Source of the DNA: Rotaria sp. Silwood1
Taxonomy: Eukaryota; Rotifera; Eurotatoria; Philodinida; Philodinidae
NCBI GenBank assembly: GCA_905250075.1
Contig: CAJNOP010000119.1
Coordinates: forward strand, 186,001 to 250,000
Reading direction: 5' to 3'
DNA length: 64,000 nt
Shown here: positions 27,956-40,000 of the stretch, one piece after another
Layout: each line of letters starts with the position of its first letter
Position numbering within the stretch: position 1 is the first letter of the stretch
Notes under the pieces: model-generated
Database searches by the model: none
What the model was told of the DNA's origin: nothing
Seen by the model: the letters and a program-made list of their open reading frames with translations, nothing else
Made by a program: the position numbers and the translations under genes

Positions 27956-30900
27956 TGAAATAGAAGATTTTAATATTTTTCTTTTTTTTTTTACTTTACC
28001 TTTGAAAAATTTCATAAGTCTTACACTGTTTTTATTTACTACTATACGTTTTATTTTATGCATTTAGTTATATTTACTAAAAATGTCTCTTTTTTTTTTA
28101 AATTTTATTGATAAGTTTGTGCTGTGATAAATAAATTTCTAATACACTGATAATTTCGAAATTTGTGATAAGAAAGAAAGGTTTAATTTGAATTTGATGT
28201 ATTTTTCATTAGAAAAATAAAAATATGTATAATTAGTCTGTCTAGCTAAAAAGAAAAGGATTATGCTTGATCAAAGTCGAGCAGAAAACTTCTTAAACAC
28301 GAAACAATCGAACTTATGCATTCAAAAAAAATTTTTTTTTTTAATCTTTTCATATATTCTACACAGATAGACGTCATTTATTTTGAATAATAATGCTAAT
28401 GAATGATAGTCGTCAGCTAAAATCAAGCATCTTTTGTACGAGAATGGATCTTGTTATTTTTTTATCATATTTTGAATTCTAATACATCATTTTGAAAAAT
28501 AGAAGATCATAGAACAGTGCTATTGAAATTTGAGTGACAGTTTGACGTTAATGAATCATCTTTCTTTTGTTGTCAAAGCTGTAAAAACTCTGCCTTGTTA
28601 ATGAATCTAAAAATGTTACTGATTGTGTTAATGTAATGCTTTAAATGATAACTCTTTTTCGGGAACAAACTTTCAAAAAATAAATTTAACTATCATAAGA
28701 TCTATTATCATAGCTTCAAACACAAATGAAATGAAATGTTTAGCTAAACTAAAACTCTCTTATACTTTGCTGTAATGTAAGTTTCAGCTTCGTTTTCAAA
28801 TCAAATTACTAAGTTATGACAATCCAAAGGTAAAAAAGAAACTGGATGATCGTGTTAATTGTGAACATGTTGTACTCAATATACTTTAATAAACAAAAGA
28901 AAATCAGTTAATATTTCATGTTGTTAGACATAACTATTTCAGATATAAAATTATCAAAAAATACTAATTATTTTCTATGGAAGCAATTTATTTATTGTCG
29001 AAAATAATCATAAATGAATAAAATAAAATTATTCAATATTGAATTGGCAAATGGTAAATGATTCACACATATGCATCTGCTTAATTGCATGGATATGAAA
29101 ATGTCAATGCATGATGTTTGTTGAAGAGTTAAATAATAAATTTATTATGATATATTGAACAAAAAAATTAGAAAATATGACAGAATAAATATTTTATTTC
29201 CATGTCAAAAGCAGACTCTTCTACTAAGTTTTATTAAAATATCTAAAAACGAATACAATAATTAATTCAGAAAATGATCACTGAATTTCGAAATGATAAC
29301 AATAATATGATCAATATTTTATTCTTGCATAATCATTCTAATAGAAAAATAATATAAACAATTATAGATATAAATAGAATAAAAATTTCAACAAAGTCTA
29401 TATTGATAAAAGCAAAGAAATAGACACGAATGTGAGAATCAATGAAATTGTATTTATTATCTTAAAGAAAATTTTATTTAAGTTGCTTCAAACTATTTAA
29501 TTTTGCCCTATTTATTAAAAAAATTGCTGTGTTATTTCGCTCTGTTCTTTGTTAGAAGTTCGTAAATTCTCACAATGCTACAAAAACTGACGTATATCTA
29601 TCAAAAACAATATTACCATAATCTTCTATCGTGCGGATAGACTTACGATATATTATATGCATCCAGAAACTATGAAAGCTTAAAAATTCAAATAAGAATA
29701 TAAATAGAATTGTTGTTTTTTTTGGTTCTATCTAGCTCATCATTTTATTGAAGTTTTAAATAATTATTAAACATTTTCATGCAATTGAATAAAGTAAATC
29801 ATATCACAAAAGAGAAGGTAGATGCTTGGATTTGATTAGATAGTTTTGTTCCTTTTAAACACATAATTCAACGACTGATTTTTTTTTACATATGAATTTA
29901 TGTACATAAAATAAACATGTTATTGAAAGTCATGACGAGATGCTATGAAATCTTTACTGTTACCTCAACTTTTTTGTTATCTTCATCACAACATATAGAC
30001 AATCATTTGAAAGTTTTAATCTATACACTAGCATAAGATTCACCTGACCAAGTAAAGCTATATTTGAGTATAACGAAACTTTAATATTCTCATTCAGATG
30101 AGACTGAGCCTAATATTTCCGAATTTGGGTAAAGCTCAGCTCTTACCCACCCTCCACACTTCATCACCAACGACTAGGAAAAGTTAATAATCCTTATATA
30201 GATTAAAATTTCGATAGATACCAACATCTACAACGTTCCTTTCATATCCTTTTCATACAAATAGTTGCTTTTTAAAATTATACATAGATGTAATTACATG
30301 TGAATTTCTTTAATGTAATAAATCTCTGAAGATTTTGCAAGTTTGAAGATAAGAAAAGAATTCTATGACTCATAGAATTAAGACATAAGAATTCATTAAA
30401 CTATAAAATAAAATGCTTGTTAGCTATTATGTAGTTTATATTCGTCAGGTAAGAAAACACTAAATGTACTCAATGTAAGTGCAACTTGATGTATCCATCA
30501 TATCGAATTTTTCAAAAATTTCATAGAAAGAAAAAAAAAATCTTAGAATAAATTACGTTGTTTAAGAATTGAATAATGATATAAATTGTTGAAGTAGAAA
30601 GAAAACTATCCTATAAAAATATCTTTTCTTTACTGAAGATCTTGAAAAAACTTTTGTTGATTGTCTCAATTAAATTTAATATTTTCTAAATTTATGACAA
30701 GAAAATTGATTGGTTGGTAATTCTTTATTTCACAGAAAAATAAGTTTTATTGCAAAATTAAAAGTAATCAAAATTGATGAAATTTTAATTTGTATCACAT
30801 TGTCTGAATTTAAGGAAGAACTTTCTTTTATATAACTCTACTAAGATATTAAGTCAGTATGACTAGTCATCAATCACGCACTCATGAGTTGGGTTCCAAC

Positions 30901-33900
30901 TCATCAGTAAACATAGCTAAATCAGATGGAATGTTTCTTAGTATCGCTAACATAAAAATTTGTATAGAAGAAATCGAAATCAACAAGATCTTTGGAACAT
31001 ATATCTATTGATTGTGTAATTTAATGTAATGTTCGTATGCAATTTCTAAAAATATTGTGTTACAAACATTCGTTAATATTCGAAAATTCCGATAGTTTTA
31101 GATTGGGGTGGGGGAACATTTTATATATGCGACTTAATTAAAAGCATTTATTAAGTGTTAAGGTTTTTTGATTTAATACTTCATTCATTAATATTAAGTG
31201 ATTGACGTCAAGAAAGTACTATGAATAGTTTATATAACTCTTTAAAATCGACGTATAGGTGGTTTCTATAAGTTTTGAGGACTATCAAGTGATGTTACTT
31301 AGGCTAGGAGAGGAAAATTACGATTATCTGACAGTGATGTCATCAAGTGACTTGTAATAGATCCGTTATAAGTTGCCTAGTAAAGTAACTATTGGTTAAC
31401 TTGAATTCTGTTCCTCATATTAATGAATTAAATGTGAAAGAGAAAAACTTGACACTCTATAGTAAATGTTTAGTGATAAATTAAAGTTTAGTTTTAAATT
31501 AAGGCAGATAGTTTATTCCTGCTGTAGATTATTGAACGCTTTTGTATTGTTTTTATTCATAAATATACATATATTTTGATATATTTGAAATTAGCGTTGA
31601 GTTCTCTCAACAAAAGAAAATATTTAGTTTCACTCAACTTCAACTTGGGCTTTTCTTAGAACTTTCTTCGATCAAAAAACCTTTTAACTTGAATTCTAAT
31701 AGAAAAGACATTATCGGATGCAGAATCTAACACCGATAACAAATATTTGGTTACTTTTGGTTTCCTTTTTTTCTACTTTCATTCTAATCCAAATCATGAA
31801 TTTTCAGAACAGAAGATGAAACTCCTTAGCAAATGATATTTTTAATTTGTTATTCAGTGTTGTTATGTTTATTAAGAAACTACTTGATATGTTGAAAACT
31901 GAACAACTTTTATATTGCATGTTCATCTGTATGTTAGTTTGTTTTGTAGTAAAATGCTAAACTCTTGTCTAGTGAAAACTTTTTGGATTTTAATCGAATA
32001 TTTATGTAATAAAATCAAAATTATAATCTACTCAGTCGGTTTTTACCATTCGACTAAAAAAAAAAACATTTTTTTCAAATTTTATTTTTAAATTCTGTAA
32101 CGGTCAGCAACTTTTGAATAGCTCAGCTCTAGGTAAAGAAAAATCAACAAGATTTCTAGTGATAGTAGGTCTCTATCTATGATAAATGTTTTAGAATATT
32201 TGATTTTGTCATTGAAAACATAAAGATGTTGCAACATAAAATGAAATTCTCTAACGCTTGGTCATGTTGATATGTCATCTATGATGACTAGATTTACTAT
32301 TTTTTATTTGAGATAAAAGCACCTTTTAAAAGCACGAGTGTGGATATCAAAAATTACAGAAGTTTTTTGTCTTATTCAGTGCAAATGCTTCAGTGCAGAA
32401 AAAAAAAGAAAAACAAAGTTTTATTTTTACTTTGGAAGATACAAAGAAGTAAGGAAAGAAAAACACGTGAAGCGTTCTCTAGTTGCATATCAAGATAAAA
32501 ATTCACGTTTTTTTTTAACTATGTCAATTTTAATTCATTCAGATTACTCCACGAGAGATCGGAATTTCAACCCGTGAAATTTTTAGCCCTGGTCGAAATC
32601 CCTTTAGACCTTTCGACCACTCCTTAACATCAAGATACCGCATTGCTAAGCAGAAAGATATAGTGCTCCGCGATATGACGCAGTGCTAAGCAGGATAACA
32701 CAATGCTCAGCAAAATGGCGTAGTACTCAGCAAGACAATATCATGTATATATGACTCTCTTTGACCCTCACCTATACTCACTCTATGTCGTTCGGCTGAG
32801 TGCTACGCCATCTTGTAAAAGACTATGTCGTCCTGTTCAACACTACGATGCCTAGCAACTCATTAAAAAAATTAGATTTTTTTAAGGAATACTCAGGGTC
32901 GTTTAAAGAGAGGTCGACAGTTTCGTGTGCTGAAATTCTGGCAACTTTACTCTACTAGTATTTGACTAAGCTTTAATCAATTGTCAGATTGATCAATTGT
33001 AATAAAAAATGATCTGCCAGTTGCTTAAATTGACTTGTTCTATCTATGAAAACTAATCGATGATTAACATTCATCAATACCTATTGTTCATTAGCATCAG
33101 TTTCACTTTTTATTACTAAAAATTTTTTGACAATTAATATGATATAAAGTCAGTTCGAATGACTTAAACTCGTCTTCATACTTAATGATTGTGATTCATC
33201 TGTAATCAAATTAATTTCAATTTAAATAGACTAGAAACAATCTATATGTAAGTTTGTCTATTTTGATTTCGTTTTTACGCGCTTTAAACAAGATGCATTG
33301 TAAATTTTTGAATAAATTGGATTAAAAAAAAAAAGCTTTTTTTTGAGGCTTCTAGATTAGTGTTGTAACAAGCAATAAATTTCAACATTACTGTCTTTGC
33401 TGTTCTCTATATAATCATATTAAAGAGATCGACTAGCATAAGTGTACGTTATCTTTGTTGTTTTGTTTTTGTCATTTTCTTCTTCTTCTTCTTTTTTTTT
33501 CTTCTGACCTTATTGAATATAAAAAAATGAAACCTATCATATTTGTGAATCTACTATAAGATCTCATACTAAAGAAACAATGATCCTATTGACTGTATGA
33601 CATATTTTTTCTTATGATTGATTCTGAAATTACTATAGTTAAAAAACAGGGTACTGATGCAATAAATATAGATATGAGAAGGCGAGCTTGACACGTATGA
33701 TAAATATTACCTTGAATTACCTTTTATGGTAGCTAGAGAGAAAAGAAGAAGAAAAAAAAAGTACGACTTAAAAATTGTTGTTTTCATTCTTGTTAGAGAT
33801 CAACATTGTTAAAGAGAAAAAGAAAAATGATAAATGAGTCATAGGTGAGAATAAAAAAGGATAATAACATTTGTTCGGCATGGTATTTTTTTTGTCACTC

Positions 33901-34009
33901 ACTTACTTACTGAGTATATATCATGCATCTTGATTTAAATATCGTTTTTTTTTACAACTTATCTATGGAAAAATAAATAATTATTAATTTTAATTCAGAT
34001 CGTCTAAAA
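27956..34009. other. 6-kb gene desert upstream of the first ABC transporter
   Basis: AT-rich sequence with no coding exon, RNA gene or transposase frame that I can support on either strand. An inverted minisatellite lies at about 32636-32865. A short hairpin (CTCATGAGTTGG GTT CCAACTCATCAG) sits at about 30881-30907. The last kilobase should contain the promoter of the ABC gene. Confidence 0.6.
32636..32865. repeat. inverted minisatellite, units of about 20 bp
   Basis: About five degenerate units resembling CGCAGTGCTCAGCAAGATGA run on the plus strand from 32638 to about 32738. At least three run on the minus strand from about 32787 to 32862, reading CGTAGCACTCAGCCGAACGA and similar when complemented. 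The two blocks face each other across about 50 bp, so the array can fold back. It is GC-richer than its surroundings. No coding capacity. Confidence 0.6.
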
Positions 34010-37000
34010 ATGGGACATAATTCATACGATAAAAATCTTCATCAAGTACATCCTGATGATGGAATAAGATCAACACAAAATATTCCAACAGAGACTATCA
34101 CGAATGAAACAACTGAGACAACTACATGTTGGTAGGTGTCAAATAGTTATAATTATTCATTGTATTTCTAATTTTATTGTATTTTAGTTCTCATTTAAGA
34201 GAAATTTTTAAAAAAAAAGATCATGAACATGAAGAAAAAAAAGGACCTGCAGAACTTGTCGGTTTTCTTAGTCTTGTACGTTATTGATTTTATATTTAAG
34301 AGAAAAATTAACATAAGATATATATATATAGTTTCGTTTTGCAAATCGAACGGAAGTTTTTTATATGATGATTGGTAGTATTGCTGGTAATAATTTTCTC
34401 TTTAGATTATATATAGTCTATTAAAAATAATTATTTTATGTAGCTTTAGCTCATGGTGCTGCATTTCCTCTCAGTAATTTCTTAATGAAATCGATAATAA
34501 TAATTACATTCATATATTTTTTTAGTGTTACTTATATTCGGAAATTTAACTGATATATTTACTGGTCGAACATTTGATCTATGTAGTGAAAATTTGACAA
34601 AATATGATCAGTTTTGTGAAGAAGGCGTTATGCTTACACCTGAGAATTTTTATAATGAAATTATGTATGATTTTATTTACCTGTTACTTTCTTTTTGCAA
34701 ATTTTCTTTTCGTATATTTTTATCTAATCTAGGAAATGTAATTTGACAGCAGCCAACTTAACACTACCAAATATTGACTTTTTAGGAAATATCCGTCAAC
34801 AATCTATATGGCTTACTAGTAAGTTTTTCTCTTATTATAAAAAAAGAACAATGAAAAGTATTCTGTAAAATATGAATATTGAAGTTGATATTGTAAATTT
34901 TTATATTTTTCATAACTTTTAGTGCTATACTTTCAAGTATGTAACTAGATACTTCACACTATTACACTTAAGTTTTATATTTTCACATACACGACTGAGC
35001 ACCCATAATTATTGACAATTTTTTGCTAACAAAAGAACAAAATAGTTCTATATTATTGTTCAATTTATTATAAAACAGAACATTTTAATCAAGTGTGATT
35101 ACTTTTTTTTTAATGTATCTTTTCCATTAATTTTATAGTTATGGGATGTGCAACAATTGTAGTAGGATATTTTCAAGTTTCTTTGTGGTCTGTTGCATGT
35201 GAACGTCAAACACGTCGTCTTCGTGAAACACTTTTTCGATCAATACTTAATAAAGAAATTGCTTATTTTGATACACATAAAACTGGTCAACTTAGTACAA
35301 GATTAACAGAAGATGTTAGTAAAGTACATGATGGTATAGGTGATAAAGTGGGTTCAGCATTACAATTTATTGCTGCTTTTTTTGCTGGTCTTATACTTGG
35401 GTATGTTTAACGAATTTATTTTCTCAAAATTTTTTTCTCCGATTTAGATTGATTCGAGGATGGAAATTAACATTAGTTATACTTTCTGTTAGTCCATTGC
35501 TTTTTGGTAGTGCATATATATTCACAAGAGTATGTAGAGCAAAAAAAAAGAAAACAAACATTTTATTTTAGTGAATAAATCTTTTTTTTGCTTTTAATAG
35601 ATAACAGCAACAATGACATCACAAGAATTGAAAGCATATGCAAAAGCTGGAGCTATTGCTGAAGAAGTGTTCAGTAGTATACGAACTGTTTTTGCATACA
35701 ATGGTGCAACTTATGAATTAAAAAGGTAATAAAATCATCATTAATTAATAAATATTTAAAATATAATGTTGTATTTTTCATAGATATGAAAAACATCTAA
35801 GATCAGCAAAACTAAGTGGTATTCGTAAAGGCGGATTAAATGGAATGTTAATGGGTGGTATTTTTTGTTTGATTTTTTGCACATATGCTTTGGTATAATT
35901 GATTATTGTTTAATATATTAAAATATTTTCTTTTATTTGATAGGGATTTTGGTATGGAGCTAAACTTGTTCGTGATGAAGGTTTTTCAATTGGTGGAATT
36001 CTTATTGTAAAATTAATGTTTAATTAAAAATAATTAAAACTTGTTTAGTCTATGTTTATTATAGGTCTTTTTTTCAATCATTACAGCAGTATTTAGTCTT
36101 GGTCAAGCAGCTCCTCATCTTCAATCAGTTGCACAAGCTCGAGGTGCAGCTTTTACATTATGGAATATTATTGATACAGTAAAAATCATACAACAATTTA
36201 CTTCAAATAAGGTTATCTCTTATATTTAGCCATCAACAATCACCATAAATCATCCTGATAGTGTGACAAAGAAAAAATTGATTGGTGATATAAAATTTAC
36301 TAATGTTCATTTTTCTTATCCATCTCGATCTGATGTTCCTGTTCTTAGTGAACTTTCATTTACAGCACAAAGTGGTCAAACAACAGCCCTTGTTGGTTCT
36401 TCTGGTTGTGGAAAAGTAAATAATTCAATTTAACATAAAATTCTTAAGAAAAAAAAACAAAAAATGAAAAACTCATTGATTTACTTTAGAGTACATGTAT
36501 ACAATTATTACAAAGATTTTATGATCCAATTGATGGTTCAGTTGAAATTGATGATCTGCCAGTTAGTCAATATAATCTTGGTTGGCTTCGAGGACATATT
36601 GGTGTTGTATCACAAGAACCAATTTTATTTCAAACAACAATCAAAGAAAATATTCTTTTTGGAAAAATGAATGCAACACAAGATGAAGTTGAACAAGCAG
36701 CTAAAATGGCTAATGCACATGATTTTATAATGGAATTACCAGATAAATATGGTACACTTGTTGGTGAACGTGGTGCACAATTAAGTGGAGTATGATATTG
36801 TAGTTTTTTTTAAGAATTTAGTTTGTTTAATCTATTTATGTTTTTTTTGTTGTTGTCTAGGGTCAAAAACAACGAATAGGTATGATGATTAGTGGATAAA
36901 AGATGAGTCCTTTTGTTTTTTATTCATTTTAAATAATATTTAATAGCTATTGCTCGTGCACTTATTCGTAATCCCCGTATTCTTTTACTTGATGAAGCAA

Positions 37001-40000
37001 CAGTAAGAAGCAAATGAAATAATGAATTTGATTGTTTAGAAGATTTGATATTATCATATTTTTATTATAGAGTGCTCTTGATAGAGAAAGTGAAAGTGTT
37101 GTACAAGATGCTCTTGATCGTGCATCGAAAGGACGTACAACAATTGTAATTGCACATCGTTTATCAACTATTGTAAATGCATCAAAAATAGTAGTTCTTG
37201 ATAAAGGATCAGTAATTGAAGAAGGTAAATGTATTAAATAAATGAAATAAGTATTTTAATAACATGATTCTTTAAGGAAATCATAAAACATTAATGGATG
37301 AAAGAGGTGTTTATTATGGTCTTGTTGAAGCACAAAATTTACATGTGGATGAGAAGGATGGAAAAATAGATGAAGATGATGACACACCAGGTATGGAAAA
37401 AATTTTCTCTTAATAAAAACAAGAGAAATAAAAAAAGAAACGATGCATTATCCGATTCAAAAGAAAACCTATCGACTCTACCGCATCAAAATTAAACTAT
37501 TACATTATCTATACTCCGCATTCCCGAATTTCCCCTCAAGACTATATTGAAACAAGAATAAATCAAACTCAAAAAAGAAGTTTCTTTTCATTTAGCAATT
37601 TATACTTATGAGCGAAAAAGAACGATGAGTGATCATCTTCGACGTGGAACCGATACATCAGCTGAAAAAATCGAAATGACCGACAAAACCAATCAAATAG
37701 ATATAACAACAGAGGTAAATTTATCTTATTCATTCTTATAAAATAACAAAGTTAATACATAATCATTTGCCTACTACAGTAAAAGATATTAGTAAGTGAA
37801 AAGAAAAAGAAAATATGTAAGATATTCGAGTATAATAATTGTTTGTTGACACAAACACAAATATATTTAATATCTTTTTCTTTTTCAAGACCACAATATT
37901 TCTTAAACAGAATGAACAGTCTTTAAATCATGTAATAAATTCTAATTCATTTTTTGTTGTTGCACAGTCACATTTGCACATATTTGTTATCATTCCATCG
38001 ACACTGCTATTAATTAAAGAAAAAGAATATATTTTTATTTAGTATACTGGACCTTCTCCATTTTTTACAATGCTTAAAATGAATCGACCAGAATTAACCA
38101 TTATTATATTTGCTTGTCTTTCATGTCTCTGCAATGGAGGTATGATAATGAATTTTTTTTTTTGTTTATTTTTATAATTGAATTTATTTTTAAGGTATTC
38201 AACCAGCATTTGGTGTTATATTAAGTAAAGTTATTGCAGTAAGTTATTTTATTATACTTTAAAAATTCCAGATGTTTCTTTCTTTTTTTTTTGACTCTTT
38301 CATTAAGGTTTTTCAAATGTGTGATAAAAATGTTCAAGAACGTCGAATATTAATGTATGTTTTACTCTTTATGGGTCTCGGTTTTCTAATGCTTTTTACT
38401 ATGTTTTTTCAAGTAAATATATTGTTAGAAAAAAAAAAGAAAATTTTGTTAATTTAAACGTAGAATTAATTGTACAAAAAATTATATTTGAGTAATTTTC
38501 ATTAAGAGTTTTCTCTTTGCCATATCGGGTGAAAATTTAACACAACGTTTACGTGCAAAAATCTTTCAAACATTATTAAAACAAGATATTACTTATTTTG
38601 ATCAACCAGAAAATAATACAGGTGCTTTATGTACACGTCTTGCAACAGAAGCATCTGATGTTCAAGGAGTAAAGATTTTCTTTTTTTCGTATTGAAAAAA
38701 AGAAAATTTCTCTTTTTTTGTATTTTCTTAGGCAACTGGTATTCGAATTGGAACAATGTTACAAAATATAGCAAATCTTGGTGTTGGAATAATTTTAGCA
38801 TTTATTTATGGTTGGTCATTAACATTACTTATGTTAGCTTTTGTACCATTTATGATTGTTGCTGGATTTTTACAAATGTATTTAATGACTGGATTTGCAA
38901 ATAAAGTTTGTTTAAAAAAAGAAAAAATTTGAAATAAAAATATTCTATTTGTTTATGTTATAGGATAAAAAAGCTTTAGAAGATGCAGGAAAGGTTAGTA
39001 ATTAAAAGAACAAAAAAAAAACAAAAAACTAAGAATTGAAATAATCTATAATACGAAAATCTTGATAGAAAAAAAAATATTCGCTTATTTTTCGATTATT
39101 AAAAACAATTGATTAGAATCAAATGTAATTAGTTAGAATTAAAATTTTTTTCTAATTTCTAATCGGATAAAATTGAATAATTATTAGTATTTTTTGTAAA
39201 AAGAAAAAATTCATAACTGTATATTTACAAAATGAGCTATTAGAATAAGGGAAATCTTATCTAAGTGTTTTTTCTATAAAAAAAACTGCTCTTACAAATT
39301 ACAATATATATTCAGAAAGATTCTAACTGACTACGTATAGCTCTAAATCAACGCTTTCTTTTTGAAGCTATGAAATTAAGTGAAAATTTTGTGACAAGAT
39401 TTTTGTAGCATGAATTAAGAATTTTCTATGATAGATTGCTGTTGAAGCCATATCAAATATACGAACAGTTGCACAATTAACAAAAGAAAAACATTTTGGT
39501 GATGAATATTGTAAATTACTTGAATTTCCTTTTAGGTATGTGTCAAGAAAGAAAAAGAAAAATTTAAAAAAAAAATATTCTTATTTTTATTTATTATAGA
39601 AATAGTTTAAAACGTGCACATATATATGGCATTTTATTCAGTATTAGTGATTCGGTATGATTTCGTTTTTTTTTTCTTTTTTTTTTATTAATATAACTTT
39701 CATAATTTTGATTTCATTATTTAAAGATTATGTTTTTTGCACAAGCAGCTTTATTTACTTTTGGTGCTTGGAGAGTGGAACAAGGAGCAATGACGTAAGT
39801 TATTATTTATTATTTTTTTAAAAATATATTAAATCAAATTTTTATTTTCTAGCTTTGAAAATATTATGCTGTAAATCTATAAAATTTATTCATAAAGATA
39901 TAAATACATTATTTATATTTAATTTAGTGTAATGAATTGTATACTTTTCGGTGCAATGGCTGTAAGTCAATTCATAAAAAATGAATATATTTAAATCTTA

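Noticed and set aside
27956..34009. tRNA, snRNA or spliced-leader gene in the gene desert
   Set aside because: I looked for A/B-box-like pairs and compact GC-rich folds and saw none convincing. The GC-richer segment at 32.6-32.9 kb is a repeat. A covariance-model search would be needed to settle it.
39001..39434. Transposon insertion in the 441-bp intron 26 of the ABC gene
   Set aside because: No terminal repeats or target-site duplication are visible. It is simply a longer intron, matching its counterpart in copy 2.
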